A stretch of DNA of 64,000 nucleotides from contig CM040440.1 of the NCBI GenBank assembly GCA_022749755.1, forward strand, positions 928,824-992,823, written 5' to 3'. A program made the translations under genes and the position numbers. This document shows positions 22,915-35,972 of this stretch, one piece after another; position 1 is the stretch's first letter; each line of letters starts with the position of its first letter. Under the pieces are notes generated by a model. The model saw only the letters and a list, made by a program, of their open reading frames with translations, was not told the origin of the DNA and made no database searches. The stretch is from Azadirachta indica. Taxonomy: Eukaryota; Streptophyta; Magnoliopsida; Sapindales; Meliaceae.

Positions 22915-24564
22915 TGTAACATCCCCTAATTCTAAGAAATTTCGGCAGAATTTCCGCTATAATATAATGTACATCATATATATAATCCTGTGAACTTTAA
23001 AATTTCACTCTAAACATTTCTAATAAAATTAAACACCAACTGCTATATTTCATTACTCAACAAAATATAATCAGTTCTATGACTTCTAAAATCCAAGTAC
23101 AAGCATAGAAATTATATCAAAACTATACTTTGCAAGATCCTACTCCTATAATTACATATAATTTCAAAAGTACCAAAATTTTTGTCCTAAAGTACCCCTT
23201 TATCTTCTATTTACAAGAATCTTCTATGTCATCTAAACCTGAAAAGTAGGGATGAGCTAATGCCCAGCAAATATTTATACACAAAGGCAGTTTTAAAATT
23301 TATAATAAACGAATTAGAACATGAAAACACTTCTTAATTTCTAACAAAGAGTGTAGTAGGATATCAAATCAAAATTTCAATTTCAATATTCATACAAACA
23401 ACATAAAACACATTAATTCCATTATATAAGAGCCCGCCGCCCCAAAAACTGACCATACATACTTTAAGGGTATTATTCTCAGGGATTGTCATCCCATCAA
23501 AAACGATCTTTAAGGGCATTATTCTCAAGGATCGTCGACCTAACAAAAACGACTTTTAAGGGCATTATTCTCAGGGACCATCGCCCCAAACACCGATGCC
23601 ACATCACATTTTCATTTATCAAATATATTCACAACATTTTCAGACAAATCATACATTTATAAAACTACAACACATGTTGATACAATTTTCTCACTGTATT
23701 TGAAAATTTAACATTCATATGAAAATTATTATTTAAACTCAATTCAAAAAATAATTAATTAAATCAACACGTGGTGATTCAAGAATTTCATACACATTTA
23801 TCAAAACATTAATTGTAACAAAATACCCTACTTTTCAGTTTTAAAACTAAAATCCACCAAATGCATATAAATACCTACCTGCCATACGCATTATAATTTT
23901 TATGCCTCTGTTAGTTTATTCTTCTCCTCCCAGTCACCTCCTAATATCAATTTAACAAATAATAATGAATGATGATCCAAAAATTCAAATTTTAGTACTT
24001 AAAATGTATATATATTTAAACATATATCTATATACTAACAATTTAATTTTTTACAGCTAAATGAAGTAATATACTAATCTTTAAAAATTAAAATTAATCA
24101 TTGAAATCATAATTTTAAACCAAACCTGCCTTCTTTTTCCTTTCTCTCCTTTTCTTTCCTTTTTGATTGATCTTCGATTTTCAATTTGGAAATGAAGATT
24201 TACATGTATATATATATATCCACCGCTTACCTTATTTAACTATTATATGAATTTTTCTTTTAACACCTGCCATCCACTTAGCCCATACATGCAGTGCCAA
24301 AATCCATTCTTAAATTAGGACATATGGTGTCCTAATTTCAATCAAACCCTTCAACTTCTCTTTTTATACCTTTTGCCCGCAATAAAATTTATATTATCCA
24401 ATAATTCTATTCTTATAAAGTCATAAACATATTCGTCGCAATCAATATTTTTTTTTAATAAACATATTTGTCTTCTAAGTTCTAAATTATTATGTCCCTA
24501 CATAATATAAAGTGGGCATATTCAACATGTGTATTCTAATTAAAGTAAGACCCAGGATATTACA
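22915..24564 (-). repeat. 3' LTR of element C (1650 bp)
   Basis: It starts on the plus strand 'tgtaacatcccctaattcta' and ends 'gacccaggatattaca'. It is matched along its length by 37759-39466. Inside, 23450-23580 carries several copies of a motif like 'aagggcattattctcaggga' followed by 'tcgtc.ccc..caaaaacga', a short internal tandem repeat also present in the other LTR (about 38330-38450). Confidence 0.85.
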
Positions 24565-24576
24565 ACCTCCTCACCT
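24565..24576 (-). other. Polypurine tract of element C
   Basis: The minus strand reads 'aggtgaggaggt' directly before the 3' LTR start and follows 'cgaggacaaaatttt', the usual ending of chromovirus internal regions. Confidence 0.7.
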
Positions 24577-24597
24577 AAAAAATTTTGTCCTCGAAAT

Positions 24598-25900
24598 TTA
24601 CATTTTGGTTGAAAATAGTTCTGAATATTGTGATCGCATCCGGTCTTCAAGTTCCCAAGTAGCTTCCTCTATTCATGATGTTGCCACAAAACCTTCACCA
24701 AGCGGATATTCTTTTTGCAAAGAACTTGCTCTTTATGATCAAGAATTTGAACAGGCTTCTGTTCATAAGAGACATATCCTCATTCAATGTAAGGTCTTTC
24801 TATTTTAAGACATGTGAAGGATCTAACTGATACTTCTTTAGCATTGAGACATGAAAAACATCGTGGATTTGTGATAATTGAGAAGGTAAGGCTAGTCTAT
24901 AAGATACTTGACCAATTTGTTCCAAAATCTCAAAAAGACCAATAAACCTTAAAGCAAGCTTCCTACTTTTCCCAAACTTGCCTATTCTGGTATAAGGTTT
25001 GACCATTAGGAAAACATGATTACCCACTTCAAATTCCAATAGTCTCCATCTATGATCTGCGTAACTCTTTTGACAATTTTGAGCTACAAAAAGTCATTGT
25101 CTAATCACCTTTACTTTCTTAGTGGTTTCTCTTACCAATTCAGGTCCCATTATTGATACCTCTCCAACCTCTGCCCAACAAATAAGAGATCAACAAGGTC
25201 TATCATATAATGCCTTAAAAGAAGCCATTCCGAGACTAGTCTGGTAGCTATTATTATAAGAAAATTCGATTAAAGGTAAATGCTCAGCCTAAGATCCTTG
25301 AAAATTTAAAGCATAAGATCTAAGCATATCTTCTAACATTTAGATAACTCTCTCGGATTGACCATCTGTCTGAGGATAGTAAGCTGTACTAAAATTTAAC
25401 TGAGTGCCCATAAGTTTCTGCAAACTTCTCCAAAATTGCGAGGTAAATCTTGTATCTCTATCGAATATAATTGATAAAGGTACCCTGTGAAGTGTTACTA
25501 TCTCCTGAACATACAATTTACTCAAAGATTCTAGAGAATCAATAGATTTGACAAGTAGAAAGTGAGTAGATTTTGTTAATCTGTCTACAATTACCGATAC
25601 ACTTTTATGATTCTTTTAGGTTCTGGGTAGCCCTCTCATAAAATTCATAGTTACATGTTCTCATTTCCATTCCGCCACTGGAGGAGGTTGAAGTAATCCT
25701 GCTAGTTTCTGATGTTTTGCTTTTACCTGTTGGCATCTCAAACATTTAGCCACAAATTCCCTTACATCTCTCTTCATCCCATTCCACCAGAAACATCTAC
25801 ACAAGTTTTCGTACATCTTCGTATCACCAGGATGTATAGTAAATTTAGACCTGTGAGCCTCACTAAGCACTTTTTTTCTAAGAGACTAACCTGATGGTAC
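24598..25900 (-). pseudogene. Integrase with chromodomain, element C (broken)
   Basis: The zinc-binding part is at 25661-25870 (MLSEAHRSKFTIHPGDTKMY, then CLRCQQVK). The catalytic core is at 25340-25600, with the second Asp region read as FDRDTRFTSQFW and the Glu region as YYPQTDGQSERVI. The C-terminal part at 24800-25039 reads FEVGNHVFLMVKPYTRIGKF, then LALRFIGLFEILE and SYRLALP, then IHDVFHVSMLKKY. A chromodomain follows at about 24620-24740, visible in two frames as IRLVKVLWQHH and EEATWELEDRMRSQYSEL, so a frameshift splits it. Chromodomains of this type steer integration towards particular chromatin. Stops interrupt the region throughout. Confidence 0.88.
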
Positions 25901-26139
25901 AAAAAGTCTACCAACAAACCTTAAACGACCACATGAATCTATAGACCACCCCTCCATAGCCTAACCAGTCTCTAACTTGGCTCATACTGACTTAACTTCA
26001 AGATCACTTTGTTGAGCAATAACTACCTTCTGAAGGATGGTAGGTTGGGCTAATAAATTGAACAAGAAGAGTTGGCTTCCTGATTCATTAATCTTTAAAT
26101 CAAAATTTTCTAAATCATTGCACATCTTTCACCTTCGAC

Positions 26140-27250
26140 AGGAAAATCTTACTAACGTGCCCTAAGATTTCTTACTTAAGGCATCTACTACCACATTAGC
26201 CTTATCAGGATGATAATGCAAGATGAAATCATAACCTTCTAGTTATTCCATCCACCTTCTCTGCTTCAAGTTAAAATCCTTTTGAGTAAAAAGATATCAA
26301 AAACTTTTATGATCTGAGAATAATTCAAACTTCTTATTGTATAAATAATGTCTCCATATCTTTAATGCAAATACAATGACAGTAAGTTCTAAGTCATGTG
26401 TAGGATAGTTATGCTTATGGGCCTTAAGTTGACGTAAACCATACACTACCACTCTCCCTGACTGTATTAAAACACAACCAAGATCCACACGTGAAGCATC
26501 ACAATAAATTGTGTATCCTACACCCTACTCAGAAATAACTAAAACTGAGGCTGAGATTAAATGATTTTTCAACTTTATAAAGGCTTGCTCACATTCATCG
26601 TTCCACTCAAATTTTACCCTTTTTCTAGTTAATTGAGTTAAAGGTGCTGCTATTCGAGAAAAATCTTTCACAAATCTAATCTCTAACATATCTTTCGGCT
26701 TATTCTGGTTAAGCACTGCCTCCACCTTAGCAGGGTCTACAGAAATACCTTCATTTGACACCACATGTCCAAGAAATTTAACCTCAGTTATGCAAAACTC
26801 ACATTTACTCCGTTTTGCATATAAATGGTGTTCCCTCAACACTTGCAAAGTAATGCACAAGTGTTGCTCATGCTCCTCCTTTGACTTTGAATATATTAAA
26901 ATATTGTCGACAAACACTACCACAAACTGATTAAGGTAGGGGGGAAAAATTTTATGCATCAGATCTATAAATGTTGCAGGAGCATTAGTTAAACCAAATG
27001 GCATCACTACAAATTCAAAATGCTCATATTTTGTTCGAAAAGCCGTCTTTGGGATGTCTTCATCTTTAACCCTCAACTGGTGGTAACCTAATCGAAGGTC
27101 GATCTACGAGAAGTATCTAGAACCATGTAATTGATCAAACAAGTCATCAATTCTAAGTAAAGGATACTTGTTTTTCACTGTCACTCGGTTCAATTGTCTG
27201 TAGTCCACACACAACCTCAAACTCCCGTCCTTCTTTTTAGCAAATAAAAC
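26140..27250 (-). pseudogene. Reverse transcriptase and RNase H, element C (broken)
   Basis: The longest frame is 26525-27076: [20 protein letters not shown], then [15 protein letters not shown], the active-site box, [17 protein letters not shown] and [12 protein letters not shown]. The active-site box reads [11 protein letters not shown]: the second Asp of the usual VDD is Asn, through a G-to-A change at codon 26903-26905. RNase H follows at 26140-26488 ([20 protein letters not shown], then [17 protein letters not shown] and VVDALSKKS), where the usual 'YASRQL' has become 'YGLRQL'. Upstream fragments of the RT fingers are visible to about 27250 in other frames. It cannot be active. Confidence 0.88.
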
Positions 27251-27559
27251 CGGTCTCTCCAAGGAGAAGTATTAGGTCAAATGAACCCTTTATCTAGTGA
27301 CTCTTACAACTAAATCTTTAACTCTTACAGTTTAGTTAGTGCCATCTTATGTAGGGCTACTAAAATTGGTGAGGTAGTGGAATATATCTCAATAATAAAA
27401 TCTACGTCTCTCTTAAGGGGTAATATAGGTAAATAATTAGAAAATACATTTTGAAACTCGTCAATTACTGAATCATCAGCATTATAACTCATCACATTAA
27501 CCACCCATCCTAAATAATCTTTTTGCTCATTATACCCAATATAGGTAGTATGATGAGTG

Positions 27560-27871
27560 GTCCTCCTACTTCCAATGATATGAAATCTTTCACCATTAGG
27601 ATGACAACCAATTTATACCTAGTATCACATCAAAATACACCATTTTCATCACAACTAGCCCAAATGTGACTTTACACCCACCTAAATCAATTTCACAATT
27701 ATGACACATCCTATCCATATTTATTCTACCTCTAACAGGCATTTCAACTAATAGCTCATGTTCTAAGAGTCAGTCTCTAAATCCAAGGAAGACACAAGTT
27801 CTGTTGAAATAAAAGAATGTGTAGCACCAAAATCAAATAATATTCTAGTCCAGGTATTGAATAAGAGAAAA
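27560..27871 (-). pseudogene. Protease region, element C (broken)
   Basis: The minus strand reads TWTRILFDFGATHSFISTEL at about 27805-27865. In chromoviruses this is LFDSGATHSF, so the active-site Ser is Phe here. Stops follow. The stretch is cut off from gag by the insertion of copy B immediately upstream (27872-27880). Confidence 0.8.
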
Positions 27872-27879
27872 ATACCTCA

Positions 27880-29756
27880 TGTAAGGTTGCTTCAAAAGAA
27901 TACAACAGGATATAAGGTCAATCAATGACTTATTCAATTGCCAACAATTTTTTTTCAAAAGTTATCCTCATGTGTAGTGTGTGATAGCCATAAATCAATT
28001 ATCATCTCTCTTGTCATTCTGTGCATGCATTGATGTTGTAACTCCAAACTTCACAAAGGTGGTCACTCTTAAAGAAATGCACTCGAAATTTAGATTATTA
28101 CTAAACCGTATGTGAGATAAGCTTAGATTTTTAATGGAAAACAAAGCTCACATACAAAATGAAGAATACGCTATTTCTGATGTAATGATGCTGATCTCAT
28201 GAACAGAATGTTAACAGCTTGATTTTCCTGACAACGAATGCAAACTAATCATATGATATACAAGATCAACATAGGACTTTTCTTTTTTGGGTTGTAATAA
28301 GGCTATTGGGTAAGATGAGGATAAGGATTGGTGGATAAAAGATAAAACAAAGCCATAAGAACTCAATAATATGTGCACATATCATCAAATTCTCATTTTT
28401 CAGTGTTCTTTCATATTCTGCAACCACTTATTTACATTCACCTCTTCTTTCATTTTCCATTTTTCTTTTTTTTTTTTCAATCTCAAATTTCATTTTGCAA
28501 CCCATCCTTTTTTTTTTTTTTACTGCACTTTCATAATCAACCTTAGCATTTCTCCCTTTTTTTTTGGGTAGTGCAACACATTGATAAAATATTATAACAC
28601 CAAGTACTACTTCCAGAACTAACAACACCCAAACCTATTACAAGGCACATATGCGATCAACTCATTTATGGCTCAAAGAATATAATAAAAATAAGAATAT
28701 TGGATACTTGGCTATTGGGTTTGATTGTGATTGGTTTTAAGAAAGAAAAATAACATATTAATGCTCAAAATGGTTACTAAAGAAGAATATATATTAAGTA
28801 GGCAAGAAAGGCGCAAACAATTCAAATAAGACTTAAAATCACTTTTCATGTATCATACAATTAGTATTACAATCAAAGTAAGAATAATCAAGATAATTAA
28901 CCAAAACAAAATATAATGAGATCATTTGAAAGAAAAGATGACAAGAAAATATAGAGTAGTGATAAACACTCAGAATAGAAGTTCCAGGGCTCAAAATCTC
29001 ATAATTAGGGTTTTATGAGTCTACATTATCTTGCAAATTATCCTCTAATCATGTGATTTCATCAAATCAAGATTCAAATCGTTCATGGCATAAAGTGCAT
29101 ATGTAGTAAAAGAATAAACAATGAAACGTAGTTCAAAAATAATAATAATAATAATAAAAATCATGATTTTCCTTTATATCTCATTAATTCTAATTAGCCA
29201 TGTACAAATTGCATACTAGTCTCATATGAAGGAATCATCACAAAAATTCAAAACAAAGAGAAAAAAAAAATTGAAAATTTTTTTTTTAAATATATATTTT
29301 TTTAAAATTTTTAGTTTTTATGACTATAAAGTTCAAAACAAATACAAATATTAAAGCACACTTAAAATCTTTCAAACACACTAAAACCCCACCCCCAAAC
29401 CTATATTAAATATTATCCTCAATGTTTAAAATATAGTTTAAGTTAGGAAAGCATTAAAAAAAAAAGACAACTAAAAAAAAATTAAACAAAAAAAAGAAGA
29501 AAAGAAAAAGATAAAATACTACCAAACATGAATGGGTTGCCTCCTACCAAGCACTTTCTTTAACGTCTTAGCAAGACATCGCCTTTTCTTATTGAGGGTT
29601 GAATAATTCAATGCATTCAATCTCTCTCTTGTTCTGAACTCCTTCTAATTAAGGCTTCACACGATGTCCATTTATTTTAAATGTTGTTTGAGTTTTTGGA
29701 TTTAACAATTCTACTGCTCCATGAGGAAAGACTTGGACTATTAGAAACGGTCCACA
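27880..29756 (-). other. 3' non-coding region of copy B
   Basis: Colinear with 13199-14913 in copy A, with small indels such as a shorter 'cttcacattatcataatatag' area near 28020. It holds the (taa)n run near 29139-29157 and the purine tract at 29387-29401 (minus). No coding sequence is supported. Confidence 0.6.
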
Positions 29757-30902
29757 CTATTTTGACTTCAATTTTCTTGAAAATAATTTAAGACGAGAGT
29801 TAAATAAAAGAACATTCATTCCAGGATAAAGAGATTTATGAATTAGGCCTTTGTCATGATAACGCTTAGTGCGTTCTTTGTAAATTTTTGCATTCTTATA
29901 GGCTTCATCCCGAATCTCTTCTAACTCATTAAATTGAAGTAAACGCTTCTCTCCTGCCATTTTCATGTCCATGTTCAGCTCCTTAATTGCCCAATATGCC
30001 TTGTGCTCATGTTCTACGAGTAGGTGGCATGCCTTTCCAAAAATCAACCGATATGGGCTCATACCAATAGGTGTCTTGTATGCTATGCGATATACCTACA
30101 ATGCATCATTCAACTTAGCCACCCAATCTTTCCTTGAAGGTCATACTGTCATTTCCAAAATTTCCTTGATTTAGCGATTGCTACCCTCAACTTGGCCCGA
30201 AGTCTGTGGATGGTATGAAGTTGCCACCTTATGTGTAATGTTGTACTTTTTCAATAACCCGTCAAAGAGCTTGTTACAAAAATGACTTCCTCCATCACTG
30301 ATTATGGCCCTTGGTGTCCCAAACCTGCTAAATATCACATCTTTCAAAAATTTCACAACACAATTAGTATTGTTGGTTTGGGTTAGTATAGCTTCAACCC
30401 ACTTGGACACATAATCAACTGTAACTAATATGTATTGAAAACCAAATGAAGATGGAAAAGGTCCCACGAAATCAATCCCTCATACATCAAAAAGCTCAAC
30501 AACAAGATTGTTTGCTAAAGGCATCTCATTTCTCTTGCTAATGTTACTGCTCCTTTGACATTTATCACAACGCAAACAAAAATTATGAGCATCTTTGAAG
30601 AGAGTTGGCCAATAAAAACTAGATTGCAATACCATGAGGACTGTTTTCTTACCACCGAAATGACCTCCACAATGAAGCTCATGGCACAAGGTTAGAATAC
30701 TCTCGTGTTCATCTTCAGGCACACATCGACAAATAATCTGATCTTGACAAAGCTTAAACAAATATGGCTCATCCCATAAATAATGCTTGCAAGAAAATAA
30801 AAATCTCTTCTTGTCCTGAAAAGTGAGGTTAGGCCGCAACACACCACAAGCAAGATAATTGACAATATCAACATACCGTGGTTCATGATCTAAAGAAAAC
30901 AA
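29757..30902 (-). pseudogene. Integrase region of pol, copy B (broken)
   Basis: The zinc region is in the frame 30480-30902 (CHELHCGGHFGGKK, then CLRCDKCQRS). The core frame 30171-30467 shows all three catalytic regions: [10 protein letters not shown] (Asp), [12 protein letters not shown] (Asp) and [14 protein letters not shown] (Glu). The C-terminal part is at 29757-30062 ([20 protein letters not shown]). It is better preserved than in copy A, but a stop between the zinc region and the core and a shift near 30170 break it. Confidence 0.87.
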
Positions 30903-32019
30903 GTGTTCATGAGGAAAAGTTTCAACAATCGGTTGTTTTTTTCGTGTTCATATGTGTCAAAATTTGAAAATAACCTAGAAAGATGATCAGCAACAACATT
31001 CTCACTACCTTTCTTATCCTTTATTTCTAGATCAAATTCTTGCAAAAGCAACACCCACCGAATCAGTCTTGGCTTCGCATTTGGTTTTGTTAATAAATAT
31101 TTCAATGTCGCATGATCCGAACGCACAATGACTTTAGATCCTACCAAGTATGACCTAAATTTGTCTAATGCAAACACAACAGTCAAAAACTCTTTTTCAG
31201 TGGTGGAATAATTTAGTTGGGCATCATTGAGTGTTCTACTAGCGTAATAAATAACATGCAAACGCTTCTCTACTCTTTGTCCCAAAATAGCCCCTATAGC
31301 ATAATCAGATGCATCACACATAATCTCAAAAGGTAACAACCAATCAGGTGCCATGATAATAGGTGCTGATGTTAATTTTTCTTTCAAAGAATTGAAGGCA
31401 ACAAGGAAATCATCATTAAAATCAAAAGGAACATCTTTAGACAAAAAATTACATAATGGACGACTTATTTTAGAGAAATCTTTAATAAATCGTCTATAAA
31501 ATTGTGCATGTCCTAAAAAACTCCTAATTCCCTTAATTGAAGTAGTGGTGGTAATTTAGCAATTAAATCAATTTTCGCTTTATCAACTTCAATGCCTCTA
31601 CTACAAATAACATGCCCTAACACAATGCCTTGCTGCACTATAAAATGACTTATTTCCCAACTAAGTGTCAAATTACACTCAATACATCTCTCAAGAATCA
31701 AAGTTAAGTTATGGAGACAATCATCAAACGAAGTTTCAAAAACTAAAAAATCATCCATAAATACCTCAATGAATTTCTCCACCATATCCGAAAAAATTGA
31801 CATCATGCATCTTTGGAATGTTGCAGAAGCGATGCATAAACCGAACGGCATCCTCCTAAAGGCAAATGTTCCAAATGGGTAAGTGAATGTTGTCTTAAGA
31901 TGTTTAGGCAATTCTTTAAGCTCAATTTTAGGTGAAGTGATTTGTGCCCTTCGTAAGGATTTTGGTAGCTCTAAGGGTTTGTTAGGTTCTTCTGAAATTG
32001 CTTTAGCTTTATCTAGCAT
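30890..32019 (-). pseudogene. RT (internally deleted) and RNase H, copy B
   Basis: The 168-codon frame at 31513-32019 joins the PR-RT linker (ELPKHLKT) directly to the palm (TFTYPFGTFAFRRMPFGLC) and then VFMDDF. In copy A those points are about 570 bp apart (about 17305 and 17875). The deletion removes the RT fingers and the palm segment with the first catalytic Asp (FLDG) while keeping the frame open. RNase H is at 30890-31444 with [18 protein letters not shown], better preserved than in A, and ends [10 protein letters not shown]. Reverse transcription from this copy is not possible. Confidence 0.9.
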
Positions 32020-32319
32020 CTTATGGTATCCTTTATTCTCTTCTTCAAGTGTTTCTTCTACTCTCTCACCAACAAGTGCAACTTCAAGCTTATCTCCATT
32101 TCTTCTTGCAAATAAGTGCTATAAACAAGTGAGTCTATACAATCAATAAAAGAACACTCATCTTCAGTAGAAATAGAAGGAATTGATAAAGAATCAAACA
32201 CTTTAAATTGGATAGTTTCTTCCCAAGACTATCATTGATAACCTCCCATTTTGGACATCAATAATTGTCTTGGTTGTTGCCATTCATGGTCTATCAAGAA
32301 GAATTGTATGCTCTTTATC

Positions 32320-34426
32320 CTATGAGAGTGTTCCTTCCATCTCTAAAACCACAAAATCCACTTGTACAATGAGCTTGTCTACTTGCACCAATAAATCCTT
32401 AATTATTCCCTTTGGATATTTAACTGACCTATCCAGAAGTTGAAGGGTCATAGTTGTAGGCTTAAGCTTCCCTAAACCTAGTTGCAAGTATATGGAATAT
32501 GGCATTAGATTAATACTTGTTCCTAAGTCTAGCATGGCTTTAACTATCTTCTTGTCTCCTATAGTTATGTTTATGTTGAAACTTACAGGATCTTTCAATT
32601 TTGGAGGCAAATTTTGTTGAAGCACTACACTAGCAACTTCTGAGACCATGACTTTCTCATTCTTCTCATATCTTCTCTTTTTGGTGTTAAGTTCCTTGAA
32701 AAATTTTGCATATGATGGTATATTCCTAATAACATCCAAAAGAGGTAAGTTAATATCAACCTTAGAAAGCATCTCAAAAATCTCAGAAAATTGTTTATCT
32801 TTCTTATTTTCTCTTAAACAGTGCGGAAAAGGAATTGGAGGCCTATAAGGCTCGGTTGCTTTATGGAGCGATGGACTATAAGCTGAATCCTTCTCTTTGT
32901 TCTTCTCGGAATGCTTAAAAGGTTGGGGATCTTTAGCTTGTTTTTCTTTGGAAACTTCTTGCCCCCCATTTTCTGCATCAAGTGGTAAATCATTAGAATT
33001 TTTATTATCAAAATGTTTGTTAACAATTTTACCACTTCATAAGACTGTAACAACTTCTGCTTGCTCAGGTTGGCTAGGCAGTTTTCCTTTTTGTTGTCCT
33101 TGCATGTGTTATGCAAGTTGCCCAACTTACATTTCTACCCTCTTCATAGATGCTTCTAAGGAATCCAACCTTTGATTATGTCTCTCATGGTTTTCTTTAC
33201 TGACTTGAATGAAGGTGTTCAAGCTCTCCTCCAATGTTGGTCTTCTAGGTTGTTCAGGTGGCATGGCTTGGATTTGATGTTGAATTGGCCTTGAGTTTTG
33301 AGCATATGTTGGATTGTTATTAGTCTTCCAAGAGAAATTCGAATGATTTCTCCAACCTGGGTTATATGTGTTTGCAAAAGGATCATGTCTTGGCCTAGGT
33401 TGGTAAGACTCTATCAAATTAGCTTGTTCTTGTTCACCACCTATGTAAGAATCACAAGACAAAGAACAAGTGTTAGCATTATGCCCATAAATACCACAAA
33501 TTCCACATACCTTATGAGTTGGCTGGTTATTGGTCGTAAGGAGTTTGACTTGCTTAGTCAATTCAGCAAGTTGCATTGCCATTTCATTATTGGAGCTTAA
33601 ATCATGCACCCCAACTCTCCTTCTTCTTGCACTCTTTTGCTGCGAATTAGCACCCAACATTTCATATAGCTCATATGTCTCTTCTGCGGTCTTTTCTCCC
33701 ATGGCTCCACCGGCGACATTATCAACCGTGTATTGACATTGTTACGTCAATCCATCATAGAAAAATTGATTTTGTAGCTGCAATGGAAAATGATGGTGAG
33801 GACATTGGATAAAAAGCATCTTGAATCTATTCATGCTTCATGGAAAGGCTCCCCTCCATTTGAGAAAAGGTGGCAATTTTAGTCCTTAACTCGGTGGTCT
33901 TTTGGTGAGAGTAGAATTTTCCCATGAATTTGTTGTAAACCGCTTCCCATGTAGTTAAAGATGTTGGTGGAAGAGTCATTAACTAAGCTTTAGCTCTATT
34001 TTTCAGCGTATAAGAAAAACACCTCATCCTAAGTTGATCCTCGATTAATCCTTGCAAAGGAAAAGTTTGCACTGTTGCATAAAAGTCCCTAATGAAAATC
34101 AAAGGGTCTTTATTAGGAATTCCATAAAAAGAAGGCAACGTGGAATAATGTATGTTTTTTATCTCATAATTTCGTGCAGCATCCTCCAATTATATGCAAG
34201 ATGTAGAAGTGCTAACGATTGGCCTTGCATACTCCTTCATCACCCTTTGTCTTTCAGCTACTTCCGTTATTTAGGGCTCCATGCTTGCTGTTTCCTCAAC
34301 AATTTTTTCTTCTTGTTCAGTACGTAATTGATGTCTTTCAACTAGTTGTCTCAAGTTTTCTCTTATTCTTAAGATATTATCCCTTTTCTCCCCAAGATCT
34401 CCCCTTGGGGAATTATCACCGTGCAT
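32320..34426 (-). pseudogene. Gag and protease region, copy B (broken)
   Basis: The start is the ATG at 34426 (MHGDNSPRGDLGEKRDN). Stops occur in the N-terminal part, for example after ETASMEP. The gag domain reads LPSFYGIPNKDPLIFIRDFY, then LKNRAKA, then TTWEAVYNKFMGKFYSHQKT. The frame 33127-33702 carries an intact CCHC zinc knuckle (CGICGIYGHNANTC) and YNPGWRNHSNFSWK. The protease frame at 32320-32772 reads AMLDLGTSINLMPYSIYLQL and continues to a stop after EMEGTLS. The zinc knuckle binds RNA in working Gag proteins; its survival here, against its loss in A, shows the copies decayed separately. Confidence 0.87.
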
Positions 34427-34559
34427 GTATCTAATGAAAGAAAATTAAAAAGAAATTAAGCTACAAAGAAATAAAATAAAATAGCAATAAATGAAACACT
34501 CAAAACAAATAAAAAAAAATAGCAACAAAGAAAACAAATATAGAATTTAAACACTAATT

Positions 34560-34576
34560 CCCCGGCAACGGCACCA
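34560..34576 (-). other. Primer-binding site (tRNA-Asp type), copy B
   Basis: The plus strand reads 'ccccggcaacggcacca', one mismatch from the tRNA-Asp 3' end. It lies six bases from the LTR edge at 34583, as in copy A. Confidence 0.85.
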
Positions 34577-34582
34577 AAAACT

Positions 34583-35965
34583 TGATGTGCAAATTTTAAA
34601 TACTCCCAAGTACACGAATCACTAATAGCTAACAATAAGTTCACCCGAGGTCGATCTCTCGCGGAATTGCAATGGTTTAAATCCTTATTATTTTCTGTTA
34701 ATTACTAATTTAAGCAAATATAAAATCGTAAATACTATAATGCAATTAAATGATAATTTTAAATTATTTCAATTGAAGTGATTAAATAGCTAAATTACAA
34801 GAACTTGAAATCTATAAAATTCTGTTGAATTCAATGAAATTAGAAGGGGTTTAGCTAGTTATCTAATTTGGTATTGAAATATAAGGTGAATTAAACAACT
34901 ATTATGTATTTTAGATTATTGGTGTTTATCGCTAAAGTTAGAGAATTTCAATGATCATGGTAATTCTCACTTACAATTAATTAAATATATCTTTGATATG
35001 AGACTTCTATTTAATTAATTGTATTGTTACAAGGAAATCATTTAACCATTTAAATCAAACCAACTCAATGAATTCAATTTAAATACTTGTTCAAAAGAGT
35101 TTAATTAAGGTAAGATGATGTTTCTAACACCTTAATTCTCAAATTAATTTCAATCACAAATAATAGATAGCAAATCCACAACAAACAATCAAAATTATAC
35201 AGATCAATGAATAAAAAATAATCTCAACCTTCAAATTAATCACATTTCACAAAATATTCAATACCATTTCAATAGCAAAGCCAAACTCCCAAAATATGTT
35301 TACACTTCCATTCTTAAATTCAAATCTATAAATTTAATTACAAAAGTTCTAAACATATTTGAAAAATAAACAAACTAAAAGAAAGCTTCCCTTTTTTAAA
35401 GGTTCACCACCAAGTTTTTGAAAAAGATGATAATTCTGTCCAGCAAGAATGTCCTCTTCAATCCAGCAATCCTCCCCCTTAATGGAAAACTCCCCCTTTT
35501 AGAAAACCCTATTATTCATCAAATTCTTCCCCAATTCGTTCTCAGCACAGCAGCCTCTCCAAAAAGTCCTCTTCTTACTCATTTTGTCAACAACTTATTC
35601 AAAATTCACTCCCACATATCAAGGAAAGTCTGTCTCCCCAATTGTCTTCTTTCCAACTGGAGTTTTGACCCTTAAAATTTCAATATTTGCTTTCTTTTTG
35701 AAATGTAGAGTTGTAAATCACTATGTCTAGTTTTCAAATTATTTTGTATCACCCAAATACGAGTATTGAGGACAAAGTTATGCTAGAAAATACTGACTAT
35801 GTTCAGCAAATACAGGCCTTCCAGCATCTTGGGTTTGTTTTTGGGTTTTCTACAATAATTCTTACAAATAATAAAAAGAAGCTCAAAGTAATAAAATTTT
35901 AAGATAAAAAACATGAATAAAGGACATAAACATAACAAAATACTAGAACAAATATTGATTTATCA
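34583..35965 (-). repeat. 5' LTR of copy B (1383 bp)
   Basis: On the minus strand it runs from 'tgataaatcaatatttg' to 'tttgcacatca'. It aligns without large gaps to the LTR of copy A at 20540-21922, and the lengths are identical. By eye the two differ at several per cent of positions. Confidence 0.82.
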
Positions 35966-35972
35966 CATACCT

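Larger units (their letters stand above)
27880..35965 (-). mobile_element. Athila-type Ty3/gypsy retrotransposon, copy B, nested in C
   Basis: It is colinear with copy A and begins at the same internal point ('tgtaaggttgcttc'). It lies between the gag and protease of element C, with ATACCT on both sides (27872-27877 and 35967-35972), a possible target duplication. Its right LTR (34583-35965) is complete and there is no left LTR. Compared with A it lacks about 570 bp of RT and the 83-bp integrase duplication, and it keeps a better zinc knuckle and primer-binding site. Stops in gag and frameshifts make it non-functional. Confidence 0.85.
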
